From Hydractinia symbiolongicarpus (lineage: Eukaryota > Cnidaria > Hydrozoa > Anthoathecata > Hydractiniidae): a stretch of DNA of 64,000 nucleotides. The number at the start of each line of letters is the position of its first letter. Positions within the stretch are counted from its first letter, which is position 1. The stretch is from positions 7,316,001 to 7,380,000 of the forward strand of contig NC_079882.1 in the NCBI RefSeq assembly GCF_029227915.1, given 5' to 3'. The notes under the pieces were generated by a model, which saw nothing but the letters and a program-made list of their open reading frames with translations, made no database searches and had not been told where the DNA came from. Both the position numbers and the translations under genes were made by a program. Of this stretch, positions 12,453 to 26,321 are shown piece by piece.

Positions 12453-15400
12453 TTAAATGAGTCTTGTTTGCTGAAACGTTGGAGAAGGGTGTTGCTGAAA
12501 CGTTGGAGAAGGGTGTTGATGATGAGGCTGTGAGGGCTGTTGGAATGCTTGCTGTTGCAGAGTGAACGAAGATGTTTGCGGCTGCGACTGGGTTTGATAG
12601 GAAGACGGGTGAACATGCGCAACTTGCTGGTTGTAAACAGTGGCAGTTTGCTGCGCTTGGTGCGCATTTCGACTGTTTGAAAATGGAGTAATGGTAGCTT
12701 GTTGTTGAGAAGCTGTGTTAGAAAAGTTGGACGAGGTAAACTGTTGCTGCTGCCCGACACCGTTTTGTTGTTGATAGACGACTGCCGTCTGGTATGTTGA
12801 AGTTGGTAATACTTGGTTCACCGACTGAGGTACAGTCATGTATGCTTGCTTCTGAGCAATAGCAGTATATGTTGTTGGGACGGTCTGCACAGGGCTAGTT
12901 GCAGTTATAAACGATGTCGAGATGGCTGAGGCGAGGTTCTCATTGGCAAGAGCACTTTGTATTATTTGATAATCAGGCGACGTGTGTTGGACTTGTTCCT
13001 TCTCCATCTGCTGGTAAACTGATGACGGAACTTGTATTGGTTGTTGGTTGACGTGAAGTTGACTAGCTGCTTGCTGCAGCTTACTGTGGACAAAAGGTTC
13101 TACCGTGGTCGCGGATGAAAACGATAGTTGCGTCTGAGATTGAAGGAAATTTCCTTGCTGACGATCTAACACATTATATTGCAACATAGTTTCGCTCGTC
13201 TTCAACTTTTTCAGTTTTTCTACATGGTTTGTTAAAATCTGTATCTGCTTCTCCAAGGGAACAGTTTGTGTAGGTAAAAAGTTATCGACAGCTGAGTCGA
13301 AGGGTTTCATAGTTGTCGAAGTCGAGTTCAGGACATTTACACACGGAATAGAGCGGGGAACTATTGGCACGCTTGAAGAAGTAGAAACAATAATGCTTTG
13401 CGAATCACGAGTGGATATCAAGGGAAACGTCAAAGCATTATTGGAAAACATTATCGGTACTTGGCTGTTATACATATGTTGTTTATCTTGAAGATAATTT
13501 GGTGATATTTCTTCTTCTTTGACCTTCTCGAACGCTTGCTGAATTGCAATGGAACTATTTTGAAGAAATTCCTTAGTCCCACCGGACTGCATATTAACTA
13601 CAGGCGCGGTAGCGCACTGATTTACAAGCTCGTAGTTCGACGGTACGGTTAAAGTCGGAGTAATTAAACCAGTTATTCCCGCATGTTGTTCGCTAGATAC
13701 TAAAATAGGCACAGCCTGCGTCGTATGTCGGTACGTCACGTGAGACGCTGCTTGCATGTCATTGTTTGGTAAATGTACGATAGGTGTTTGTGTCAAAGCA
13801 GTCTGTGTCGTGACTGAAACATTTGTTTTAGGAAGAACAGAAAGCATGGAATTAACAGCATTAATTTGTTGTTGCGATCCTACGAAATTTGCAGTAGTTA
13901 AATTGGTAGCATTAATAGTTTGCGGGTTAACGAGCGCAGGTGCAGTGATGTTTTGAATAGGCTTGTTATTGTAAACTGGCTGCTGTATCATAAAACCAGG
14001 TTGGACAGCAACATTCGGTCTACTTGTTGGGGCAACAACTGGCAAAACGTTATTCTGTACATAGAGCACACCTAACGTTGAAGGCGCAATGTTGTTTGCA
14101 CATGTCCCGTTGAGTACTGACTTCTCCTGTTGCAAAAGAACACGGATATCGTTAGATGCACTGCTGGGTAAAACAGACGGCATATTCGCAACACGTTTAG
14201 CAGGCGAATCTAGTCGTAACTTGGTTGGAGTTGTCGGTTCTATATTCGCACCCATTTTACTAACATCTATATTTCGTTCAGAACTGTCTTGTTTCGCTTC
14301 AGCATTTAGAGAAGCAACGGTTAAACTTGATGGCATATCACCACTTTGTGCGCTATACACGCGCTGAAGAAATCCTTTAATTTGAGCACAGTTCGCACAA
14401 CCTTCCACGGTTTTGCTGGCGGAATAGGTAAACGGGTACGGGTCACTATTTCTTGGTTCCTTTTCAGGACCAACCCGAATTTCAACGTACACTACAATAC
14501 TTTCAGGCAGCGTTGTTTCTTTATAAGGAGGTACTTTTACAACACAAGCATTCTAGAAAAAAGTGAAGTAGTTTAACTTTAATTAACAGTACATGCAACC
14601 AAGCATACAAACAAAATAGAAAAATGGTTATTAGAACCTAAGAATAGACTAAAAGCGATAACTTGCTCAAAAACTTTGACTTGTTTATAGAAAATTAAAT
14701 AATAATAAGAAAAACATTTACTAAATTAGATTTTGCTTTGTCCACCTCTGCGAACGCTTCCCATGTATTGCCTAGAGTAAAATTAAAACGAAATCGATAT
14801 TTAAGGTAGAATTATACACAAAAGATACACACACTTATACATACATAGTGAATGGCTAAATACCATAATCCTCTTTTGAGAAGAAACGAACTTTAAACCC
14901 AGAAGCAAATTTCTTTCCAATAAATCCCATTTCTTCGCCACCTTCAGCTGAACATTCGCTCAAACTAGCCCACCATATCTCAGGGTTTCCAGATGGTGCC
15001 GCTAAAAATACATTGTATTACACTGTTATATCTCTTTAAGGGACCAATTCAGTCGGAACAATGAAAATTACTTGCATCGAAACAGTCGGAAAATCTATGT
15101 CAAGAACTTTTTTTGTTATTGACGTGCCGAAAACCAATACCCAGGGACGCTGGATGGTCCTTCTGAGCCCAAAATTCTAAAGGAGACGATCGACAAACAA
15201 GACCTGGAAAGTAGATTGCATATCGTAGGCAGCATTGAAAATAAGTCCAAAAAGGCCAAAAACCTACTTGGAGATAATATATTGAGAAAAAGGGCGAAAA
15301 TTCTAAGATCGTAACTACACGCAGTAAAGAATACCATTTGTATCTAAGTAATACGCAACACGAACTTGTGAAAATTTCCTTGTCAATGTTTACAACGAAA

Positions 15401-18400
15401 GGTTAGGTTATTTGGTTAAATCCAAAATCCTAAAAAACTTTAATTATTGCTGACGTCAGCATGCCCTAATTCCATCATATTTCGCACCTTTCCGCGTAGT
15501 AAAGTGGATTGTTCCATAATGCATACATTGTGGAAAAAGTTCAACGTTGGTTACTTGGCCTACACGCCTGCTTAAGTAGAACTTTTGCAGCGCACTGGCT
15601 GCAGAGCACTGGCCGAGTGGTGATGTTTGTCTATTTTGAGCTGAAAAACGGGCAATTTCCCAAACATTATTTCAAGGGTTTTAGCTCTTAACTCGTTCTA
15701 AATTTCTAAACAATAAACTTCTAATTTTAAAATGGTTTCATTTGTTATTAAATAAAAATGCGTAATTCAACAACTATGATTTGATTGAGTTAGTATTATT
15801 CTGAATGCAAGTTTCATGTCATTAAAGGGGTTACGAAACGATTCAATAAGCTCAATCCCCGCAATTTCCGAAGAGTGGCGTGTAATAAACGGACCACTCA
15901 AAAGGTCAAGATGCAAGAAATTATACACAGTTTAGATATAAATAGACGTCTAGAAAACCTCTTTATGAATAACTAATTTCTCATGATCAATCTGATATTT
16001 TTCTATTTTTATTTTCGAAAATAAGAAAAAATTTCCTGCAGTATTCTTTATTTGGTGGTAAAGTAAGGTACGGTCTGTAAAATATATTAAATATCAGTAA
16101 ATCGAAAGTCTGTTTTGATGAGGAAACAGAGTCAACACAAGGAGCTGTATTTATTAAAAAAATAGTATGTTACTAGCTTTAAGAAGGTAATCGAAGTCAT
16201 TGTTGTTGCCAAGACTAGCTTTGTGTACAATAAACTTATATGCTTCTATGCAAAATATCGACGGTTATAGTGAGCTAGCTAGTTCAAAAGGTTTAAAGTT
16301 ATTTATTAGAAAGTTTTAGTTAAAAGCAAGGTAAGTACTTATATCGAATAAATTTTAGATATCCAATATACGTGGGGAACTTTTCTATGTTTAGATGCCT
16401 AATATAATATAATATTTAAAATGATTTAAGTTGTTTTTTTTTGTCCACAGTGATCATAAACTCTTCCACCCCCATTAGCCGGACTTTCGTGTAAAACACT
16501 AAAGTCGAAAACCAACAGCCGTTTCGTAGCCCCTTTAAAATTAATATATGCAAACAATAAAAACAAAAGAAAAGAAACATACAAGCCTTCTACACAACTT
16601 ATCAAAGCAGCTCCTGAAAATTTCCTTCTTCAGGCACATTTCATAAAAAAAGTCACGCATCAATGTCTGTTTTAAAAAAAATAATTAAGTTTGGCACTTA
16701 CTACATAAAAATGATCTTGAGTATGTTGTCAATAAATAACCAGTGTGATTTTTAGAAGGTGCTATAGATGCTTGAAACGCCAACTTTGCTTCCTTCTTCT
16801 TACTTTTCCATGTGGAAGGTTCAATACCACGCTTTCGAAGTTCACGATCAGCTTCCCAGTTTCGAACCCGCCTGATACTTAACTGGTCAAAGCTGTAACC
16901 ATTAAAAAAAAACGATTAAGCAAGTTTGTTGGCATTAACGCAAAAGCAAATATCTACTTAAAAACATTGGATACAAAAATATTTCTTTTGTAGAAAACAT
17001 TCAACAAAGTCAACAATAGAAAAAAGAAACTAAAATGAAATACATTGCAATCATTTCATCATTTTCATCTTCGGGTTTCATCAACATTTGAATGGCAGGT
17101 GTCCCATCTTTTAATGTGACTTCCTTACAAGGAGCTTTTGTCGAGCCAGGACCAGTAGCAGTGTGCAAGTGAGGTTCATCTTCACGTGTCACAACAAACA
17201 CAGTAATAACAACGTCACCAACGTAGCCTTCAATCTATGCAGAGAAAAGCATTGAAATATAAACCCCATAATGATTTTCAAAAAGTACTGATTTTAATGA
17301 ACTCCAATCATAGACAATATATAAAACAAGTTAGTGAATTCCGAAGTTCGCAGCCATGTCAAAGTTTGCTTGTCCATGATCACAGGAAACTTAGGACTTT
17401 GGATGTTAGATTATTTGGTAAGCCCGTACTCTTGACTATAAAAATTATTGCTGACAACAGCACAACCATTTTTCCTAAATTTTAAAACCTCCATGGTCTC
17501 AGGAAAATCCTTCTACCAAATGTTAAAGAGCGACCATCTGGCCTAATTTTTAATATTCATAGCAAGTATACCACATAATATTACTGCCATGAAACATGTT
17601 ATACTTGCACTATATGTACTGTACTTGACAATTTTCATTATCTAGAGGGGATCAGATCGAAAAACTCTAATACTAGCGTATATAGAGTAGTGTATTCAGT
17701 ATGTGTTACCTTTATTGTTGGAAAGCCTGTTTCAGTAGCTCCATGAATTGGACCCTTACAACCCTCACTTTCGTATCTTGCTCTGTAAGTCTAAATGAAA
17801 AAGCATGATATTATATATGACACACTTGATTGCTATCGATGCAGGAATGGAAGAACTATAAAAATAGGTACTGTTTCAGGTTCCTCTATAATTTTGATTT
17901 GCGGAATACCATCAGTCATTAACTTGTCGATTACAAACTCATCTTTACGTGGAGAATATTCAGGTGTAGTTGGCTTAGAGGTTTCCACTTCTTTAATTAA
18001 TTTTTTGAGTTCTTTTCGAGGAGATAGGTCACCACTACTATGCTGTGGATAGCGATGGTAAGGATCAGATACATCTGGTTTTGTATTAACAACTTTATTC
18101 AGAGCACTTCTTAGGGATAAATAAGGCTCGGCATCAGCTTGAGGGTTCCCAGGTAAACTAGCATCTTCAGTGTCAGTATCCATGAAGCTGTCACAAGAGT
18201 CCTCAAGAATTGAATCTGAAACGGAACCTCGATTATAATTTGTGACATGGATGATTTTGTTGGCAGGAACATTGTTATCAAAATGTGTCTGCACATGAAC
18301 ATTTCCCAAATTATTCGAAGTAGTCAAGAAAGAAAGTTGCGGTGATGTGGGTCGAGTGAATTCATGTTGTCTCGCTTGCATTTGCCTTCTTTTAAACACA

Positions 18401-18437
18401 ATAACACAAATAGATTTTTCATAGCTGTAGGCTAACC
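12453..18437 (-). CDS. NFAT: NFAT-type Rel-homology transcription factor, right copy
   Basis: Exons (minus, 5' to 3') are 18437-17872, 17790-17710, 17234-17044, 16892-16702, 15001-14864, 14771-14722 and 14552-12453. All are in phase and give about 1,104 residues plus an unknown N-terminus. The Rel-homology region spans roughly residues 178-432. The last exon adds a 650-residue Gln/Thr/Ser/Pro-rich tail without further domains, resembling the Gln-rich transactivation tail of NFAT5. Near its end is a coding 24-bp repeat, HPSPTFQQ twice, then TRLI and a TAA that occupies the first three bases of the duplicated unit. The natural C-terminus may therefore lie further on in the copy that extends left of the window, with this copy ended by the joint. 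NFAT proteins are nuclear transcription factors; NFAT5-type ones lack calcineurin docking sites, and none is clear here. Confidence 0.9.
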
Positions 18438-21400
18438 CTACATAGAAAATTTCAAAGATAATGTAACTTCTTCAGTCAGTTTTGTATTTTTTAGTAATTT
18501 GTTTATACTTTTCTTGTATCTACAATCCTAAAATATATAAAATGTCAATTCAAGACTGCTCTTTAAGAAAAGCATATATTTTTAATTAAAGGTACAAAAA
18601 CACTTCTGTAATATTACACCTGAAGTTGTTGTTTAAGTGTTTAAAAAATAGAGGCAACTCGACATTTATAAATAAGCTTGGCTTATCAGATGGAAAATAT
18701 TCAATAAATGCTCAGACATATGTTTATCAAGTGATTTTTATTTGACACTATACAAAAATAAAAAACACGTAACTGACAACAAATTATCAGTGCTTGCACA
18801 ACTTGCAACAATAATTGCTCTTAAAGACCATTATTTTTCGGAACAAAAAAAATATGGAACAAACATTAAGAGGTGAAAAGAGCAGGAAAACTTTTTTTGA
18901 GAAAAATAATAGATTATCTCAAGAATACTTCTATTAAAAAAACTATAGACTAATTTTAGATTAGGCCACAGCTAGTTAATAGCGCATTTCTTTTCAGGTT
19001 AAAAATTTTGATTTACTATTTTGTTAAGCTTGGGTTAACACAATTAAGTCATAAAATTCTATTAGGATAACTTCACAACATATATTTGAGTATATGTTCA
19101 TGAGTAGCTGCTGACAAATGTAAAATTCATGAATTTATAAAGAAAATAATGTGGAACACAACTGGAAGCAATTATTGCTTTAATTATTTTCTTACGCGGC
19201 ACCATCATACTAGTGAAATATGAAGTGAGAAAACAACTTTTAGACATGTGTAAACATAGCTTTAAGAACTTTTTTATTCTCAAATTTAGGTTGGAGACAT
19301 CTTAAAAGCTAATTTTTTCAAATATTCTGCTGCCAGAGTGCTATATGAATAACAGATCATAGTAGGCAGAGTCTACCAATTTTATACTATGATGCATGGG
19401 TGCCAGACAATTGTCACGTTATGTACATTGTTTGAGGAATTGAATGACATTTTAGACACATACAAGTATCACTTACGACTTAAAGCATATTTTAGAACAA
19501 TTCTGGTGGTATATACACAAAAAGGAGCAAAAACTAACTCACCTGCAAATTAATTTGAAGTTTTAATTTCAAATTAATTTGAGGAATGCATTAAAATATG
19601 CTTAACTAATTGCAAATAACAACTTTTTTTCTCGAAAAAAAATAAATAGGAACTTTTATTTAAAAGATTTAAAGCATGTTAAAATGTTTGTAGAAAGAAC
19701 TTAATGTGTCACATAGGTTAAAAACACCCAGGTATAATTGGATTAAATTATGTAGTTTTTAGAGAACAATAGAGGTTAGAGATTCTTTAAAATTGATGAG
19801 AATTGAGAAGTTCTACAGGTGTAACAATCTTAGGCATACAACCTGCCTATTAAATACAATTAGTCCTTGTTTTTCTCAAAATAAAGCAGAAAATGCTGAT
19901 CTAGTTTTTTCAATTAATTGAGCTTAGGGTTTAGGGAAATTGACCAGTCATGTGGCAAAAGACAACAGTTTTTCTGATCTGTTGAGGCATGTTGTTGCAA
20001 CATGATTTCGAATGAGCAAACATCCCGGCACAACAAAAATTAATATATAAAGAGCCAAAAATAAGCAAACAAAGCAAATTTATCAGACCACAATTGCGTT
20101 GTGGGCAAAAAGATGCATGAGCTAGTTAAAGTAATATAGATGAGTTACCAATGTTTACAAAATTAGCGCATGCGTGAAACAGAAAAACTACTTAATGTTT
20201 TTAGAAACTACAAAGTGTGGCTGTCATAAATTTGCTTTAGTTTCCGTATTCTAAATGCATGGGCAGGATTCGTTACAATATATAATTGGCTTATAACTTA
20301 CAAGACAACGAATTCCACATCATGTTCGTCAAGCTTAATGTTTTGATGTAAAGATTATTTTAAATACATGTCAACCAAAGTGGATGCAAGTTTTAGCCAA
20401 TCTAACTGTAAAACAGCTGATTTGGTACGGTTAAATCTAAGGAGATACTTTAGCTCAGGGTCTTATCCCTGGATCATGGATTCCTTTGTTTGCAAGTTGA
20501 GCCTAGCTATCGGTTAACCGGTTTTCCCTGTTGATGACATAATGCACAGGCAAAAAATATAGATAACTGACCACACCTATCAAAGAAATTAACTTAAAAA
20601 GTAACTTACGCTGAAATAATTAAAAATTGCTAAAAATGTAGCAAGCTAAGCTAGCTACAGAGCTTTGTAAATATTCACAACTCATGTATTCATTGCTGGT
20701 TCCAGTAGTGATACTCTCCACATCTCATCCTTTTATCTCAACATTTTAAAATTGCAGAAAAAAGGTATATAAGCATTCGCAAGTGATAAAAAAATATGAT
20801 GAAAGAATTTTGGAGATATTATTAGGGAAGATGGAGGATAATACTATTTCCCAATACAACAGAGACAAAAATATGTGTAAGCCAGACTATCGTAAATCGT
20901 AAAATTTGCAACAACTAAACTAATACCTAACCTAGCCAAACACTGAACGTTGTTTCCATAAAAACATTATCCGGCAAGGATGCACATAAAGAAAATAAAA
21001 GTCACGTGATCGTCTAATTAAAGTTTGACATAATTTTCCTTACCACGTGATAACGTATTTTAAAAACACACAAGAAAAGAGTTTCAGCACAAACCAAACA
21101 GGTGATCAATCTAAAGACTTTCACTTGTAAAAAATATCTTTTAATTATATTTTAAAAACTGCTTATGTGCTTCTTTACTAACAAAGTTGAATCTGTATAA
21201 TGCACGCTGTATTTGTACAAATAAATCTGGGTAACCAATAGCGCATTTAAAACATAACTTCTTTTCCGTAGTCTTGCAGCCAATTTGGTGTATATAATTA
21301 GTTATCGAGACAAAGTTACCGTGGGTCATCACCAACTTTGTATCCAGTCAGATTTGTATCCCAGCGCATGAACCCAACCTACGTCCAGGGGCTTTTTTCG

Positions 21401-22792
21401 TGTTGCGTAGTGGATGTGATAAAGAAGAACGGGCTGTTTCGTCCACGCTTTTTTATATTCAGCAGCATAAAGCATGACGAAGCACAAATCCTTAAAAAAC
21501 AAAAAAAATAGTTGCAAATTATTTCTGTTATGCAAGTTTCATACGACAAAAGTTCAATTCAAATTGGTGAGCAAGTATATTTTTTACATCCCCGCAGAAA
21601 TAACAAAAAATTTGAACGCAGCGAGTGGATTTCTTGTTGACCTGGCTCGAATGTTTACATCGTCCACACTTCAGTTAAATATTCAACACGTTAATTATTA
21701 GTATTTTTAACCCACGTGAAGGTCCCATTTGTTTACGCATTAATGCAAAAATACTACGCCGATGACAGAATTTTTCACATTTCCATAACGCCTATCAAAG
21801 GTGTGGGTATTGATGGCGCCTCATCTGCCATCATCTTAAAACGAAAGGCGGGAAAATTTGTACGTCTCGCAAATCGTCTTAATGATGCGTAGAATCAGTT
21901 TCTGATTTGAGAGAATAAAGAACCACTCGTAAAAGAAATGAGCACGTCATGCTATGTGTTGTATACGTCAGGCATTTCAATTATAATAACGCCTATTGCC
22001 GATTTCCACTTTTTTGCTAAAGCTTTTGTGATAAAGATCATTATTAGTCAGGATGCAACCCAGTCCCGAGATTTTAATTTATATTTTGTTCCGTCCAAAT
22101 ATAAAAAACTAACAAGCCCTCGGAACTAGGTTGGTCAGGATTGGGTGTAACAATTAGAAAGTAGTTTCTTGTCCCAACTGGTTTGGTGAAGACTGGGCCT
22201 AAGAATCCGGCTAAAACCTAAGCAAATGGTCAAGTTGAAGATGTAAAAAGTTATGACCAGGAATCTTAAACTTAGATACTGCAATATTTAAAAAAAAACC
22301 TAAAATAAGCTTATAAATTTATAAGAACGTTTAGCTGAATTTAAAAGGCATTTGTTTTCATTATTGGACTTAGATATAGAAAGTTATTTGTTTAAAATGA
22401 AACAAAAAAGTGGCTTCATTTATTCGAAATCGGCGTCAAGGTTATTAAAGCCTTGAATTATTCATTACGGTAACATAACAACAAAACCTACAAATTGTTT
22501 TTTACAAGAATAAAAGGGTTTTTCTCTATTAAATGATAATTTAATATTTAACAATAAAAATTCACATTTTAAACATAAAATCGTGAAATCTAAATATTAG
22601 GCTTAGCAACCTTCTTACCAAAAACAAAATTTTGCCCCGAGCAACTAAGATACAAATATCTAGTCGTTTATAAAAAATAGGAATTGTAAATTGGTTGTTA
22701 CTCCTAAAATGCTGGTTTGTTGTTTGTTAATTCGTTTAAAAACGAATATTCGCAAAATAAAGCAACTACAACCTACTTCGGTCGTTTAAATT
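18438..22792. other. Non-coding stretch upstream of NFAT (right copy)
   Basis: This duplicates 4352-8706, differing only by C at 20493. No supported gene. Confidence 0.5.
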
Positions 22793-24086
22793 TTAGTTTT
22801 TAGACTTTAAACTTGGTCGATAAAGAGGATCACCTGGCTTAACTTGTCGTATTTTATAATCGGACAATTTTTTTTTTGGTTTTGGCATCTTAATCTGAAT
22901 TTTCTCTTGTAGAAATGCTTCAGTAGCAGACAAACTCCAAGTATTATTCTGTGCTAACAGCTGGGCAACCAACTGATCAATCGCCTCTGCTGCCGGAACG
23001 TTCCAGGTCCCAGGTCCAAATAGGTTTCTCTGCGGCATTAAAAACACGGCAGGGAATTTTCTCGAAATGCACGAGCTAGAAAAACAAACATTTCCACGAC
23101 CCTGTTTCCCAGGGCACAAATGTTTCACGCGCTATCATCGTTTATATGTTGCGCCCACGTGTGAAATAGGATATTTTTCAGTGGATATGAATTAATAATG
23201 GTAGCTTTTTGAATCGGTTCAAAATCGTTTGTAAAATGTGTTTCGTTGAGGTACTTCATCACGCGATAGCATAACAACACATTGGGCACTGTTTCAGATA
23301 AATGTCGCAAGACATACGCCAAAACATTTCCACTCGACCAACAGCCATCAAGCTTTCTCTCTGTAAAACCTCTCTTAAAACATTTGTCACATTTTTATCG
23401 TGAAGTTCCGACAGATGTTTTATATCGATTTAAGCATCCAAAGATTTGCACCATTTCAGAGAGACGCACGGCACAACATCGATATTAATCTCCATTTTAT
23501 CCTCCCATTTCAACAATAACTCGTGGGGTGGTTTAAACGGTATAACATCCAACACATTGCTTGGAGAATACAGATAGCGTAAACTTGCAGGACAGTTCAG
23601 CCTCTGAATTGCTTTTTTTAATAACTTTGAAAACTCAGCTTTCACTGACGTTGCGTCCAAGTAAAATTTCCCTTCACTTTGTAGCATGAAAGAGCTTCAT
23701 CTTTTTTTTAGCATTCTTATCAAGAACTTCGAGTTTCACGTGACCTGGTGATTTCTCGTTATTTGTTACTTCGAAAATTTTAACTGTTTTATCTACATTT
23801 CTCTGGCCTCCAAGGTGCAAACATCCCGCATTATTACCACCTGAGACATCGTAATCGCCACTCAGGTCATCTAAACAAACCATTAGATCGAATTCGTCAG
23901 GATTTAACACCTTAGTTCCTTCATACGTGCTACCACTTCTGACAATGTGATTTTTAAACAATTTATTCAGTTCCCCTCTAGTTTACTTGTGATCTCTTCA
24001 ATTATTTTCTCCACCGACGTTTTGATGTTCAAATTCTCTTGTGAGCGTGTGACCATAGCATAATTAGCATCTTCGTAGAAAAGCAT
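22793..24086 (-). pseudogene. Mab-21/cGAS-like nucleotidyltransferase pseudogene, right copy
   Basis: This is the exact duplicate of 8707-10000, with the same GS motif, acids and frame changes. I found no difference between the copies, so the frame disruption predates the duplication, or both copies come from one assembled sequence. The N-terminal segment starts at Met 24086 and ends in a stop at 23967. The GSTYEG/DEFDLMV frame runs 23961-23674, the INIDVVPC frame 23687-23430, and the C-terminal lobe frames lie in 23322-22793. Confidence 0.8.
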
Positions 24087-25208
24087 TTTTCCAAGGCTTC
24101 AAGTTTCGTCCATAATTTTTTAGTGTGCTTCTAAACAAAATGGGCTCACATTAGGAAATTGTTTTTAGTTTCCAGACTTCTTTCTTCTTTGATAAATAAA
24201 CTTTTGGGAAAAATAAAGTTTATCACAATTAAATAATTTTTAAAATAAAAACATAATTAAAAAAAATGCTACTTTATTCGCAACAACTTTTGTGCAGCGA
24301 AAAAAAAAATCTATTTCAACGTATTAGTTTTGTGCAAAGGCGAGCTTATTAGCGCCTATTAATTTCCGTTGTTCCAAAAACAATGTCTTATTTAGAGAGT
24401 TAAATAAATTGTCTTAATTAAAAAGTATCACTTCGCGTATGTATGAAACGTTTTGCGCGTTTTTTCTGCACAAAACTGGTACAAGGCAAATTAAGACTCT
24501 TGGCCGGTTTTTGCGCCTCGCTTAACCGAACTCGATACCAGAAAGTTTTGTAATTGTTGGAGTTACATAAATCCGTGAAGATAAAATGTCACGAAGTTCA
24601 AAAGTTAATTTAAAATAATAATCCTTAGAAACTCAAAGACACGCATGTCTACATCAGATAAGTTGGATCCTTAAAAAAAAAAAAATTTTTTTGAAACTAA
24701 AGGGTCTGCCTCACATTTCGGAAGTCAATCTCCACACGAGGTGGGAAACTTTACAAAACAGTAAGAACATTTGAAAGCTCTGATTGGCTAAATAAAAATG
24801 TGATCCAAAGGAAATTACTTTTTTTTAGATAAAGAAAGCAGCTTGCTTGCATGACATCTACAAAAAAGAAGATTTACCACTACAGCTTCTGCTAATGATG
24901 TGCCGATAAAGTTACACAATGCACAACAAAAAGGTCAACCCGAAATTCTTCAAGAAAAGATGAGTAGCATGAGTAGCATGCAAGCAAAGAAGGAATGTTA
25001 CACAAAAAAAACAAACTAAATTCAGTTAAAGTTGGTGAGAAAACAAGCATATAAGTGCGTCATAACGCAGATGATGCATTGCGCTTAAGTTACGTCAAAT
25101 TAACTTGCAACGTCAAATTAAAGAATCCTGTGACTTGAATAATACGAGCAGAACAACATGGACAGGCGATAAGCCTGAAGAAAGAGAAAGTTACAAAGAC
25201 GTTACAAC
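24087..25208. other. Intergenic, upstream of cystin-like gene (right copy)
   Basis: This duplicates 10001-11122, with one base change at 25012 (A run interrupted by C). No gene seen. Confidence 0.5.
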
Positions 25209-26321
25209 ATGAGAAACTTCTTACCACTATGTTGTGGTGTTGAGGCGAAACATTCACGATCAAACGAGCAAGTTCTTCACGTCTCGTCCACCATGCGTTT
25301 GGATAACTATGGCCGTTTGACACCAACCGCCTCGTGTTCAAAGGGTAAAAATAAATCAACTAAATTTGGTTCTGCTGAGATGCCACCATTACCAGATCAA
25401 CCATTACAAACAAACAGCGACCAATCAGATGTAAGTATTCCAGATACAGACTTCGATAGCGCCCAATCAGTAGACTCAACACATTCGAACAATAACGATC
25501 CGAAGGAGATTGGAATACAAGCCGGATCACCTCTTGGAAACAAATCGAAAAAAACAAAAACCACATTATTTATCACTATTGACAAGTCAATTTTAAAAAA
25601 TCCTTGGAGGCCTGCCCGTAGTGACCATGACACGTTGAAGCTAGAAAAACTATCACAAACCAAAAGAGATTTGGCTCCACTTAAAAAACCGAATGTGAGC
25701 AAAAAAAAAGCGACCAACATACTACAACCGGTAGACAAAACAGCCATTACAAACCAATTAGTTCCAGTTGATAAAGCATTCCTTTTGCGGCTAGAAAGAG
25801 AAAACAAAGAGAGAATCAAAACAGATAGATCACCAGCAGACAAAACCGCTGCATGTCGAGACAAAATCATAAAAAATAGAAAGAAGGTTATTGTTTCTAT
25901 CACCCAAACAAAACCAATTGAATGTAGACCTAGTGAAGACAAGATAACAAAGACCTCCACACCTCCTGATAAAGAAGATGTCCAAATAATACCATCTAAG
26001 ATTTTATTCACCAGAAGTGATTCTTGCGAAAATAACATCTATAAGAACCATGATGAACATGGTGACAATCATTCCAAAGAAGAAAGTGATTTCATAAATC
26101 ATGTAGAATACAGCAGGTCATTGGATATTACATCAAGTAAACAGATAGACATTACGTCAAGTCAACAAATGGACGTCATACTGAGAAAACAAACAAAAAC
26201 CACGTTATATAAACAAACAAACGACGCAACTAACAAAGGTAAAGATCATTTTCGGTATGACTCTGAAGAATTAGAGTTGATGGAAAGTATTGAAAAAGAA
26301 TATATTTCATTAAAAGTGTAA
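25209..26321 (+). CDS. Cystin-like protein, right copy
   Basis: The 370-residue protein is identical to that of 11123-12235. This copy keeps its native downstream flank past 26538, whereas the left copy's flank is replaced by the start of the second unit 217 bp after the stop. The conserved C-terminal block (DSEELELMESIEKEY) is intact, and no frame damage is seen. Cystin assignment is moderate. Confidence 0.6.
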   Translation: MRNFLPLCCGVEAKHSRSNEQVLHVSSTMRLDNYGRLTPTASCSKGKNKSTKFGSAEMPPLPDQPLQTNSDQSDVSIPDTDFDSAQSVDSTHSNNNDPKEIGIQAGSPLGNKSKKTKTTLFITIDKSILKNPWRPARSDHDTLKLEKLSQTKRDLAPLKKPNVSKKKATNILQPVDKTAITNQLVPVDKAFLLRLERENKERIKTDRSPADKTAACRDKIIKNRKKVIVSITQTKPIECRPSEDKITKTSTPPDKEDVQIIPSKILFTRSDSCENNIYKNHDEHGDNHSKEESDFINHVEYSRSLDITSSKQIDITSSQQMDVILRKQTKTTLYKQTNDATNKGKDHFRYDSEELELMESIEKEYISLKV

